From SZUA-547 sp963669315 (GTDB lineage Bacteria; Pseudomonadota; Alphaproteobacteria; Rhodobacterales; Rhodobacteraceae), in the NCBI GenBank assembly GCA_963669315.1, contig OY770021.1, forward strand, positions 744,001 to 808,000: a stretch of 64,000 bases of DNA. Direction: 5' to 3'. A model generated the notes under the pieces. That model was not told the origin of the DNA, did no database searches, and saw nothing but the letters and a program-made list of their open reading frames with translations. A program made the translations under genes and the position numbers. Position 1 is the stretch's first letter, and each line of letters opens with the position of its first letter. Shown one piece after another: positions 47,972 through 55,593 of this stretch.

Positions 47972-48649
47972 TTATCCGATGGGCGCGCGCGCGATCGCAT
48001 AGGTTTCCTGGGCCTCGCGCACATAGCGCTCGCGATTCACGTCGGCCCGCTCCGTATCCAGGCTGGCCACAGGGCCGAAGCCGGGATCGCCCAGTCCGAC
48101 CTGCACCTCGGCCAGCGCGGCGCGGTAAGTCTTGTGAAACTCTTCTGGGGATTGGGTCGCATGCGCCTTCTCGAGCCTCAGCAGGGCGTCATAGACTTTA
48201 ACGCTGGTCTTGATGTCGCGCTGCGCTGAACCGGGGGTCGCGTTGTAATAGTAATCCGTATCGATCTGATTGTAGGTGATGTAGTTTTTGAACGGCGTCA
48301 CAGGGATCGACAGCGGATATTTGGTCGCCGAAAACCAGAACAGGTTCAGACCGTTGGGAATACCATCCGAGAATGCGTCGATATACTGATCCCATGTCCC
48401 GTTGAAGTTGGAGCAGAACAGCACGTAGTCGTTCTTGAGCGTCTGCTTGCCCTGACCGAGATCAGGCCAGTCCTTGGGTTTGATGATCACCCATCGGGCG
48501 AAATGGATCAGTGAAAGCCCCAGCAACCCCAACAGATTCGACGGCAATCCGCGTGACGCCATGAAGAGCAACCGGTTGATCCAGGTGATTTTCGGATTGC
48601 TCGGCGTAACGACATTCATCGCATACGCCTTTCCAGCTATGTTCGACAT
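47972..48649 (-). CDS. Unknown first gene of the DyP/P450 operon
   Basis: This 225-residue protein is of unknown family. After a short N-terminal part there is a hydrophobic stretch (LPSNLLGLLGLSLIHFAR) that may be a membrane-associated helix, then a soluble domain with IHFARWVIIKP and VLFCSNFNGTWDQYIDAF. That pair of motifs resembles NHLARMFVLSD / YLVFCADVD of the next protein, so the two may share a fold. The ATG at 48649 has GGAG 6 bases upstream. It starts the four-gene operon; a possible -10 box TATAAC lies at 48693-48698 on the minus strand. No catalytic motif is recognised. Confidence 0.68.
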   Translation of the reverse strand: MSNIAGKAYAMNVVTPSNPKITWINRLLFMASRGLPSNLLGLLGLSLIHFARWVIIKPKDWPDLGQGKQTLKNDYVLFCSNFNGTWDQYIDAFSDGIPNGLNLFWFSATKYPLSIPVTPFKNYITYNQIDTDYYYNATPGSAQRDIKTSVKVYDALLRLEKAHATQSPEEFHKTYRAALAEVQVGLGDPGFGPVASLDTERADVNRERYVREAQETYAIARAPIG

Positions 48650-48964
48650 CCTAAGCTCCAGTCACCGCCACAACGCATTCCAGCCGACTTAGGTTATACT
48701 ACCTTGGGTTGCGACATGAAATGCTAAACCTGCGGAGTGGCCGGAACTTCCGGAGATGTCGCAGGTGGATGGATTCTAGGCTTGAGGCGCGAACCCTGAC
48801 AGAGGCAGGCATCCTGACGTTTAATTTGACGCCAGTATCAGGATTATTGGCGGCGTGACAGCGGGTCCGATCAATCGGCTCGCGTCCGGCGTCGAGAACG
48901 GTGGGCGAAATCAGAATGACGACGAAGATTGCCGTCGCCGCGCGATTTAGCCCCCGCAGGCTGG
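48650..48964. other. Intergenic region upstream of the DyP/P450 operon
   Basis: No gene is supported in these 315 bases. On the minus strand TATAAC (48693-48698) could be the -10 box of the operon. A short palindrome CCGGAA-C-TTCCGG lies at 48741-48753, and a 7-bp inverted repeat ATCCTGA / TCAGGAT (48811-48817 and 48838-48844) encloses a 20-base spacer. The roles are unknown; the last could be a regulator site or a weak end structure for the NUDIX gene. Confidence 0.4.
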
Positions 48965-49423
48965 CTAGGACGCCAGTTTCAAGTCTTTCGCTTCAAGCAA
49001 TTTGTCGGGATTCTTCGCAAGCGACATAAGCAATTCCGACAGATCCGGCTCGTCTACTCGTTTGGCGGCGGCTTTAAGAGAGAACCACCGGCGCGTACGT
49101 TCGTCGCGCTCCTTCCAATTGGATTTCAGCTTCTCGACGAACATCGGATAGACTTGCACCTTGCAGGGGATACTGGCTCCGTCATCGATGATCTTGTCGT
49201 ATCTGTAGACGCCCAGCATCACAGGCGACATCGCGCCAACCGCACCCGCCTCATCCAGAGCCTCGATAGCCGCCGCTTTCCAAGGTTTTACACCGCTCAT
49301 GGTCCAGCCCTTCGGCATCACCCAGCGCCCGGTGTCTCGTGAGGTGATCATAAGCACTCGGAGCTTGCCGGAGGAATCCTTCCGAATAGGCAACGCTGCA
49401 ATCTGTTCGCCCTGTTTATTCAT
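48965..49423 (-). CDS. NUDIX hydrolase (DIPP-like, partly degenerate box)
   Basis: This 152-residue NUDIX-fold protein resembles the small alphaproteobacterial group related to diphosphoinositol-polyphosphate hydrolases (RWVMPKGWTMSGVKPWKAAA, then EALDEAGAVG). Compared with the consensus GX5EX7REUXEEXGU, the first Glu is Val, Arg is Ile and one Glu is Asp, while the other Glu residues that bind metal remain. Activity is therefore uncertain. It would hydrolyse nucleoside-diphosphate-linked or inositol-type substrates if active. It is a single gene and diverges from the DeoR-type regulator. Confidence 0.8.
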   Translation of the reverse strand: MNKQGEQIAALPIRKDSSGKLRVLMITSRDTGRWVMPKGWTMSGVKPWKAAAIEALDEAGAVGAMSPVMLGVYRYDKIIDDGASIPCKVQVYPMFVEKLKSNWKERDERTRRWFSLKAAAKRVDEPDLSELLMSLAKNPDKLLEAKDLKLAS

Positions 49424-49584
49424 AACCCACTCTCACAAACGCGCCTTCAATAATGCGCTGCTTGGCAGGCGGCAATTCGCGATCGCCGATCACCCTGCTT
49501 GCTCACACTTCCAATACCCGCCGGTTTATACGCGAACCTAGGAAATTATCCAGATTCGACCACGAATATCTTTGATACTCAACG

Positions 49585-49600
49585 ATTTTTCTTGAAAAAT
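49585..49600. promoter_or_regulatory. AT-rich palindrome upstream of the DeoR-type gene
   Basis: The inverted repeat ATTTTTC-TT-GAAAAAT lies in an unusually AT-rich stretch (about 49540-49650), 67 bases before the TTG start of the regulator gene. It could be an operator for the regulator itself or part of the divergent promoter. No T-tract or stem position suggests a terminator. Confidence 0.35.
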
Positions 49601-49666
49601 GTTGGAATATCCACATTGCTGATTGCGAATTTTGGTCAGATTCTGCCCGAATGAACGGAGCGCAGA

Positions 49667-50485
49667 TTGTCTTTGCTTGCGAAATCCGAGGAGAATGCCC
49701 GCCCTCGCCTGCGCAAAGCCGATCGGCGCTCTCAGATACTGCAGGATCTCAAGTTAAGGCCACATATCAGAATCTCGGAACTCGCGGATCAGTTCCGCGT
49801 ATCAACCGAAACCGTGCGCCGCGACGTGGACGAGCTGGGCCGGGCCGGACTTCTGAACCGCGCCCATGGCGGTGTATCTGCATCCGCCCATGGACATTAT
49901 CCGGATCTGGATGCGCGCAGCCGTGAGTGTTTCGCGGAACGGGAGAGGATTGGACGCAGGGCGGCGATGCTCATCGAGGCGGGCGATACGTTGATGATAG
50001 ACGGCGGCTCCACGACCATGCAGTTCGCGCGGTTCCTCGCCTTCAATGAAACGCCATGCACGGTGGTGACGAACAGCCTTCCCATCGCGCTCACGCTAGG
50101 GCGATCGAGCGCGGCCGAAATAATTCTGTGCCCAGGCGAGTACCTCGCCTCGGAATCCGCCGTCGTTGGCGCCGACGCGGTGGAATACCTGGCGTCGCAC
50201 AATGTCGATCGTTGTTTCATCGGCGCCTCTGGCCTCTCCACCACCGGTTTAAGTGAAAGCGTTCGGGGCTTTGCCGCCGTTAAAAAAACGATGCTGGCGC
50301 ACAGCAAAACGCACTACGCTCTAATAGATGGCGGGAAATTCGGAAAGACGGGGCTATCTCGCGTTGGAGAACTCTCAACACTGACGTCCATCATCGTCGA
50401 TCGGACGCCGGAGCCGACGTTGATGACCGCTTTGACCGACGCCAACGTCGAAATTCTCATCGCGCCAGAAGGGGAACACGACTAG
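49667..50485 (+). CDS. DeoR-family transcriptional regulator
   Basis: This 272-residue regulator has an N-terminal winged helix-turn-helix (IRISELADQFRVSTETVRRD, then VDELGRAGLLNRAHGG) and a C-terminal sugar-phosphate-type sensor domain of the isomerase-like fold (MLIEAGDTLMIDGGSTTMQF; CFIGASGLSTTGLSE). There is no ATG at a suitable place; the TTG at 49667 has CGGAG 8 bases before it. It stands directly upstream of the phnDCE-type transporter genes on the same strand, so it probably controls them. DeoR regulators usually sense a phosphorylated metabolite, which would fit an organophosphorus substrate; this is inference. Confidence 0.9.
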   Translation: MSLLAKSEENARPRLRKADRRSQILQDLKLRPHIRISELADQFRVSTETVRRDVDELGRAGLLNRAHGGVSASAHGHYPDLDARSRECFAERERIGRRAAMLIEAGDTLMIDGGSTTMQFARFLAFNETPCTVVTNSLPIALTLGRSSAAEIILCPGEYLASESAVVGADAVEYLASHNVDRCFIGASGLSTTGLSESVRGFAAVKKTMLAHSKTHYALIDGGKFGKTGLSRVGELSTLTSIIVDRTPEPTLMTALTDANVEILIAPEGEHD

Positions 50486-50492
50486 TCTAGAA

Positions 50493-50518
50493 GTTGGCCA
50501 ACGAAAGATTGGCCCAAT
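50493..50518. promoter_or_regulatory. Twin palindromes before phnD, probable operators
   Basis: The perfect palindrome GTTGGCCAAC (50493-50502) is followed by the near-perfect ATTGG-C-CCAAT (50508-50518), centres about 15 bases apart. They share the core TTGGCC and sit 28-53 bases before the phnD start, directly after the DeoR-type gene. This is the expected place for operators of that regulator. Confidence 0.5.
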
Positions 50519-50545
50519 TCACGTTAGATCGACAGGGAGGAAAAA

Positions 50546-51523
50546 ATGCTTCAACAGAACCTACTCGCCACGGCCGCGTTCGTGGCTGCAGCTTTCGTCT
50601 TTTCGGGCGCTCCGGCCAAGGCGGCTGACTGTCCGCGCGGGGATCTGGACGCCCGCTATTGCGACGCCGATGGCGACCTGATCGCGGATATTCCATCAGA
50701 CGCCAGCGATCAGATCGACCCGGAGACCCTGATCTTCGCCTACACGCCGGTCGAAGACCCGGCCGTCTACAAGTCCGCATGGGCGGATTTCCTGACCTAT
50801 CTGAAGGAAAAGACGGGCAAGAATGTCGAGTTCTTCCCGGTGCAGTCCAACGCCGCACAGATCGAAGCCATGCGCTCCGGTCGCTTGCATATCTCCGGGT
50901 TTAACACCGGCTCCAACCCGCTGGCTGTGAATTGCGCTGGTTTCCGACCGTTCACTATTATGGCGGGTGCAGACGACTCGTTCGGCTATGAGATGGAGAT
51001 TCTGACCCATCCCGGGTCGGGTATCGAGAAGGTTGAGGATATCAAGGGCAAGCAGCTCGCCTTCACTTCGCCAACCTCGAATTCCGGCTTCAAAGCGCCC
51101 TCGGCGATCCTGAAGGCGGATTACGACATGATCCCAGAGCGGGATTTTGAGCCGGTGTTCTCGGGCAAGCACGACAATTCGATCCTCGGCGTCGCCAACA
51201 AAGACTATGCAGCTGCCTCCATCGCGAACTCAGTGTTGGCGCGAATGATCCAGCGCGACGTGGTCGCTGAGGACCAGCTTGTCTCCATCTACAAATCGCA
51301 AACATTCCCCACGACGGGATACGGCATCGTCAACAACCTGAAACCGGAACTTCACGAGGCGATTCAGGATGCGTTCTTTAGCTTCGAATGGGCCGGAACT
51401 TCGCTTGAGGAAGAGTTCAAGAAAAACGGCGAAGCCAAGTTCATCCCGATCACCTACCAAGGGCATTGGGAAGTCATCCGCAAGATCGACGCGGCGAATG
51501 GAGTCTCTTACGCGTGCAAGTAA
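50546..51523 (+). CDS. phnD: Phosphonate-type ABC transporter substrate-binding protein PhnD
   Basis: This 325-residue periplasmic binding protein has a signal peptide (FVAAAFVFSGAPAKAA). The mature start is Asp-rich (CPRGDLDARYCDADGDLIAD), then TLIFAYTPVEDPAVYK and the phosphonate-binding-like core (EAMRSGRLHISGF; EILTHPGSGIEKVEDIKGKQ; LAFTSPTSNSGFKAP). It belongs to the phosphate/phosphite/phosphonate binding group; the exact ligand is not known. No C-P lyase or phosphonatase gene occurs in the window. A strong AGGGAGG ribosome site precedes the ATG. A GC-rich hairpin follows the gene, allowing more binding protein than transporter. Confidence 0.9.
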   Translation: MLQQNLLATAAFVAAAFVFSGAPAKAADCPRGDLDARYCDADGDLIADIPSDASDQIDPETLIFAYTPVEDPAVYKSAWADFLTYLKEKTGKNVEFFPVQSNAAQIEAMRSGRLHISGFNTGSNPLAVNCAGFRPFTIMAGADDSFGYEMEILTHPGSGIEKVEDIKGKQLAFTSPTSNSGFKAPSAILKADYDMIPERDFEPVFSGKHDNSILGVANKDYAAASIANSVLARMIQRDVVAEDQLVSIYKSQTFPTTGYGIVNNLKPELHEAIQDAFFSFEWAGTSLEEEFKKNGEAKFIPITYQGHWEVIRKIDAANGVSYACK

Positions 51524-51548
51524 CGAATTGCGCGTGATGATGAATTTC

Positions 51549-51573
51549 GGCGGCCCGTTTCCGGGCCGCCTTT
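51549..51573 (+). terminator. Intercistronic terminator/attenuator between phnD and phnC
   Basis: A perfect 9-bp stem (GGCGGCCCG / CGGGCCGCC) with loop TTTC is followed by TTTA. The short T-run suggests partial termination, the common way to make binding protein in excess over the membrane complex. Confidence 0.7.
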
Positions 51574-51598
51574 ACATGTCGAACCGCCGGGAAGCGCC

Positions 51599-52411
51599 AT
51601 GCTGAGGCTTGAAAAGCTAGTAAAGACCTACAAGACCGGCGATCAGGCGCTCAAAGCGGTCGATCTGGAAGTGCCGGATGGGCAGGTGCTGGCCCTGATT
51701 GGGCCATCGGGCGCAGGAAAATCCACGCTGATCCGCTGCATCAACCGTCTTGTGGAGCCGACCAGCGGCAGGGTCTGGCTGGACGAAGACGAATTGACCG
51801 GCCTCTCGTCAGGCGCTCTCAGGCGCGCAAGACGTCAGATGGGCATGATCTTTCAGGAATATGCGCTGGTTGAGCGCCTTACGGTGATGGAGAACGTGCT
51901 TTCAGGCCGTTTGGGCTATGTCGGATTCTGGCGCAGCTTCCTGCGACGCTATCCGCAGGCGGACGTGGACGAGGCGTTCCGCCTTCTGGACCGGGTCGGA
52001 CTACTTGCGATGGCCGACAAACGCGCCGATGAACTTTCCGGCGGACAACGCCAGAGGGTCGGTATTTGCCGGGCCCTTATTCAGAACCCGAAGCTGCTGC
52101 TTGTCGATGAGCCAACCGCGTCGCTTGACCCGAAAACCAGCCGGCAGATCATGCGATTGATCTGCGAGCTGTGCGCAGAACGTGGGTTGGCGGCGATCAT
52201 CAACATTCATGATGTGGCGCTGGCGCAGATGTTCGTTCAGCGCGTCGTCGGCCTACAGCTCGGCTCCATTGCGTTCGACGGCGCCCCGAACGAACTGACG
52301 CCGGATGTGCTGACCACGATCTACGGCGAGGAGGACTGGGAAGCGACAATCCAGAACGTCGAGGACGAAGACGAGGAGAATGGCGCCAACAGCGTAGAGG
52401 CCGCTGAATGA
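51599..52411 (+). CDS. phnC: Phosphonate-type ABC transporter ATP-binding protein PhnC
   Basis: This 270-residue ABC ATPase has Walker A GPSGAGKST at 35-43, Q-loop FQEYALVERL near 86, signature LSGGQRQRVGICRAL from 146 and Walker B LLLVDEP at 166-172. MENVLSGRLGYVGFWRSF is typical of the PhnC group. The C-terminal 20 residues are acidic (EDEDEE). It overlaps the first permease gene by 4 bases. It powers uptake of the ligand bound by PhnD. Confidence 0.94.
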   Translation: MLRLEKLVKTYKTGDQALKAVDLEVPDGQVLALIGPSGAGKSTLIRCINRLVEPTSGRVWLDEDELTGLSSGALRRARRQMGMIFQEYALVERLTVMENVLSGRLGYVGFWRSFLRRYPQADVDEAFRLLDRVGLLAMADKRADELSGGQRQRVGICRALIQNPKLLLVDEPTASLDPKTSRQIMRLICELCAERGLAAIINIHDVALAQMFVQRVVGLQLGSIAFDGAPNELTPDVLTTIYGEEDWEATIQNVEDEDEENGANSVEAAE

Positions 52412-53220
52412 GCGCTGAGCTTAACGCTGTCGTCGGGCGCAGGTGGAAGCGCCCTCCCCTGATTAAGCGCGCCTGGCTGCGCTGGTCTCTGCTGGCGGGG
52501 TTCGTGGTCTATCTGATCGCCGCCTTTTTGACCATCGAGGTCAACTGGTCCCGCGTTTATGAGGGGCTGGATCGTGGCGCGCAGTTTGTTCTGGCGTTCA
52601 CCAGCCCCGATTTTATCTCCCGCGCCGGCGACATCCGGGACGGTATGCTGGAAAGCATCATAATAACCGTGGCCGCTTCGGTCGTCGGCATCGCCATATC
52701 GATCCCTATCGGCCTCGGCGCGGCGCGCAATATTGCGCCCTTGCCGATTTATCTGATCTGCCGCGGGATTGTCGCCATCAGCCGCGCGCTGCAAGAGATC
52801 ATCGTGGCCATCCTGCTGGTGGCGATCTTCGGCTTCGGTCCGCTTGCCGGTTTCCTGACCCTCAGCTTCGCCACGATCGGCTTTCTTTCCAAGCTGTTGG
52901 CCGAGGACATTGAGAGCATGGACCGCTCGCAGGCCGAGGCGATCCGGGCCACCGGGTCTCGCTGGATGCAGTGGATCAACTACGGCGTTCAGCCCCAGGT
53001 GATGCCGCGCCTGATAGGGCTCAGCATGTACCGAATCGATATCAATTTCCGTGAAAGCGCGATCCTGGGACTGGTCGGCGCAGGCGGAATCGGCGCGACG
53101 CTGAACACCGCATTCGACCGCTATGAGTACGATACGGCCGCAGCGATCCTGATCCTGATCATCGTGATCGTCATGTCGCTCGAATACCTTTCTGGCGTGA
53201 TCCGTGCGAGGGTTCAGTAA
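52408..53220 (+). CDS. phnE: Phosphonate-type ABC transporter permease PhnE (first copy)
   Basis: This 270-residue inner-membrane permease has about six membrane helices. The ABC-interacting EAA loop reads MDRSQAEAIRATGSRWMQWI, and the C-terminal part has FRESAILGLVGAGGIGATL. It pairs with the second permease encoded next, sharing one base at the stop/start junction (TAATG). Two different permeases are common in PhnDCE-type systems. Confidence 0.93.
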   Translation: MSAELNAVVGRRWKRPPLIKRAWLRWSLLAGFVVYLIAAFLTIEVNWSRVYEGLDRGAQFVLAFTSPDFISRAGDIRDGMLESIIITVAASVVGIAISIPIGLGAARNIAPLPIYLICRGIVAISRALQEIIVAILLVAIFGFGPLAGFLTLSFATIGFLSKLLAEDIESMDRSQAEAIRATGSRWMQWINYGVQPQVMPRLIGLSMYRIDINFRESAILGLVGAGGIGATLNTAFDRYEYDTAAAILILIIVIVMSLEYLSGVIRARVQ

Positions 53221-54035
53221 TGCCGGTCTCGACGCAGGGTGATACTCAGATCTGGCGCCGCCGAACCCAGCGGCAATCGCTGATGCACTGGGCTGGCTGG
53301 CTGCTTGGGACCGCGGCGTTCATGTTCTGCTGGCAGCGCATCTCCGAGGCGACCACATGGTTCTTTGTCTGGGATGCGCCGAACATCGCCGGAGACATCT
53401 GGTCTCGAGCAACGCCACCGCGCTGGGAGTACATCGCCCAGCTCGGACGCCCGATTTGGGACACGTTGAACATCGCCACATTGGGCACTTTGATCGCTCT
53501 GTGTCTCGCGGTGCCGGTCGCGTTTCTGGCGGCGCGCAACACCACGCCTTCGGCCCTTTTCGTGCGGCCCATCGCGCTTCTGATCATCGTCTCGACGCGC
53601 TCGATCAATTCCTTGATCTGGGCGCTTCTTCTGATCGCCATCATCGGCCCCGGCGTATTTGCCGGCGTCATCGCGATCGCAATCCGCTCAATCGGGTTCT
53701 GCGCCAAGCTACTCTACGAAGCCATTGAAGAGATCGACCACACGCAGGTGGAGGCGGTCACCGCGACCGGCGCGTCGCGCTGGCAGGTCATGGCCTATGG
53801 CATCGTGCCGCAAATCCTGCCGGCGTTCGCTGGCGTCGCCGTTTTCCGCTGGGACATCAACATTCGGGAATCAACCGTGCTGGGGCTGGTCGGCGCTGGC
53901 GGGATTGGGTTGCAGTTATCTGCCTCTCTCAACGTCCTTGCGTGGCCACAGGTCAGCCTGATCCTGATCGTCATTCTCGCCGCGGTCGTGATCAGCGAAT
54001 GGGTGTCGGCAAAAGTGCGGGGCGCGATCATCTGA
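53220..54035 (+). CDS. phnE: Phosphonate-type ABC transporter permease PhnE (second copy)
   Basis: This 271-residue permease is related to the preceding one: EAA loop IDHTQVEAVTATGASRWQVM and IRESTVLGLVGAGGIGLQL. It has about six membrane helices. It starts at the last base of the first permease gene (TAATG), so translation is coupled and the two probably form a heterodimer. The transporter operon appears to end here; the downstream barrel gene follows after 240 bases with no strong terminator visible. Confidence 0.92.
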   Translation: MPVSTQGDTQIWRRRTQRQSLMHWAGWLLGTAAFMFCWQRISEATTWFFVWDAPNIAGDIWSRATPPRWEYIAQLGRPIWDTLNIATLGTLIALCLAVPVAFLAARNTTPSALFVRPIALLIIVSTRSINSLIWALLLIAIIGPGVFAGVIAIAIRSIGFCAKLLYEAIEEIDHTQVEAVTATGASRWQVMAYGIVPQILPAFAGVAVFRWDINIRESTVLGLVGAGGIGLQLSASLNVLAWPQVSLILIVILAAVVISEWVSAKVRGAII

Positions 54036-54275
54036 CGGCGCTCCGATGCCGCTGCGATCGCGTCCGAAATCGATATTAGACACCGCCGGCGCCAGCCTTA
54101 TACAACCTTGAATACGAAGTGAGATTCCACGCAGCGGCATTGCTTTTGCCGGTACTAGTGACCGAAATACTGCACACACAATCCAATCAACCGCCCAATC
54201 TCGTTGCTGGCTATCGCCGCCAATAGTAGGCGCGGTACGTTTTTTACGTTGGCGGCACAGATGGAGCGACGGACT

Positions 54276-55457
54276 ATGCAGAAGTATTCGATTAGGTGGC
54301 GGTTCGCCGCTTCAGGTATTGTTCTTTTCAGCGCCATGTCCGCGTCAGTGCCAACTTTGGCCGATAGCCTGAGCGACACCCGGCTTTTTCCAGAGAACGA
54401 GATCCTGAACCCGAACAATGACGGCGTTCCCTATTTCTACGGGCAAATAAACAAGGGCTTTCTGGTTCACGATGACGGCGACGATACAGAGTTCTATCCG
54501 CTCGTGGACAACAACAACTCTTCGACTCGTGCCGGCCTGAAGATTGAGAACGACTTTGGGACCGACACCTCGATTTTCGTCAATGCCGAAGGCGAGTGGA
54601 AACCCTATTCGACCGGCAGCGTTAATCAGGAGAACAAGAACGACGTCGACTGGGACGCGCATGGCCTCAGGAAACTCGAAGCGAGGCTCGACATCGACTG
54701 GTTGGGCCAGTTTTGGGTCGGTCAGGGCAGCATGGCGTCGGACACGAGCGCGGAGAAAGACCTCTCAGGCACGACTGTGGTCGCATACGCCTCGATCAGC
54801 GACACCGCCGGCGGACAGCTTTTCGCTTTCGACGACGGATCGGGACTGTCGGACATAAAGATCTCTAACGCGTTTTCCAGCCTCGACGGCCTTGGTCGGC
54901 TGGCGAGAATTCGGTACGACACACCGTCCTTGTATGGAGTCCGGCTCTCCAGCTCGGTCGGCTATAACGCGCTTGGCGGGGATGAAGACTCTCAATGGGA
55001 TCTCGTCGCTTCCTATTCCCGAAACGAAGATGACGACGCCGTGGCGGTCGCGGCGGCCGCCGCCTACTCTCAACCGTCCAGCAGAACAGATCGGATAAGC
55101 GCCTCGGCCTCTATGCGCCACAAGTCCTCCGGGCTCTCATTGACGCTCGCCGGCGGCAGAGACAGCACCGATGGCGGCGCGAACGACCCGTCATATTTTT
55201 ACGGCAAGATCGGCTATGCGCCGGACCTTACCGATCTTGGTCCGACGGCGTTCAGCATCGACATGTACCTCGGAGACGATTTCAACACCGCCGGTTCAGA
55301 GAGCATCAGCTATGCATTAGCCGCTGTCCAGACGATCAACTACGCCGACAGCTCATTCGACATCTACGGCGTGGTTCGAAATCATGAGTATGACGACAAC
55401 ACAGCCGATTTTCAGGACGGTCTATCATTCCTGACCGGCGCGAGGTGGAAGTTCTGA
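54276..55457 (+). CDS. Outer-membrane beta-barrel protein (porin-like)
   Basis: This protein of about 393 residues has a signal peptide (IVLFSAMSASVPTLA) followed by many alternating polar/apolar strands (ARLDIDWLGQFWVGQGSMAS; VRLSSSVGYNALGG). It ends in aromatic Phe (LTGARWKF), the outer-membrane sorting mark. It is acidic and rich in Asp and Ser. It looks like a 16-strand-type porin, although the family is not the classic alphaproteobacterial one. I chose the ATG at 54276 for the compact signal peptide; an ATG at 54261 is possible. Placed after the phosphonate-type transporter, it may let the same substrate cross the outer membrane. Confidence 0.75.
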   Translation: MQKYSIRWRFAASGIVLFSAMSASVPTLADSLSDTRLFPENEILNPNNDGVPYFYGQINKGFLVHDDGDDTEFYPLVDNNNSSTRAGLKIENDFGTDTSIFVNAEGEWKPYSTGSVNQENKNDVDWDAHGLRKLEARLDIDWLGQFWVGQGSMASDTSAEKDLSGTTVVAYASISDTAGGQLFAFDDGSGLSDIKISNAFSSLDGLGRLARIRYDTPSLYGVRLSSSVGYNALGGDEDSQWDLVASYSRNEDDDAVAVAAAAAYSQPSSRTDRISASASMRHKSSGLSLTLAGGRDSTDGGANDPSYFYGKIGYAPDLTDLGPTAFSIDMYLGDDFNTAGSESISYALAAVQTINYADSSFDIYGVVRNHEYDDNTADFQDGLSFLTGARWKF

Positions 55458-55474
55458 GGACAGCAACGAGAACC

Positions 55475-55507
55475 GCCGCCCTGCAGCGCTAACACGGGGC
55501 GGCTTTT
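55475..55507 (+). terminator. Terminator after the porin-like gene
   Basis: A 7-bp stem (GCCGCCC / GGGCGGC) with a 15-base loop is followed by TTTT. It starts 17 bases after the stop codon of the porin-like gene. Confidence 0.65.
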
Positions 55508-55593
55508 CGACTTGGCCACGACTCGATACCGTTCAGGCTCTACGCACCCGCTGAACGTGAGCGCGGAATCCGGAGCGATAATCCTGTGACCTT

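Noticed and set aside
48811..48844. Inverted repeat as a possible recombination or attachment site
   Set aside because: No integrase, tRNA or second copy of the repeat is present; 7-bp arms are too short to support this.
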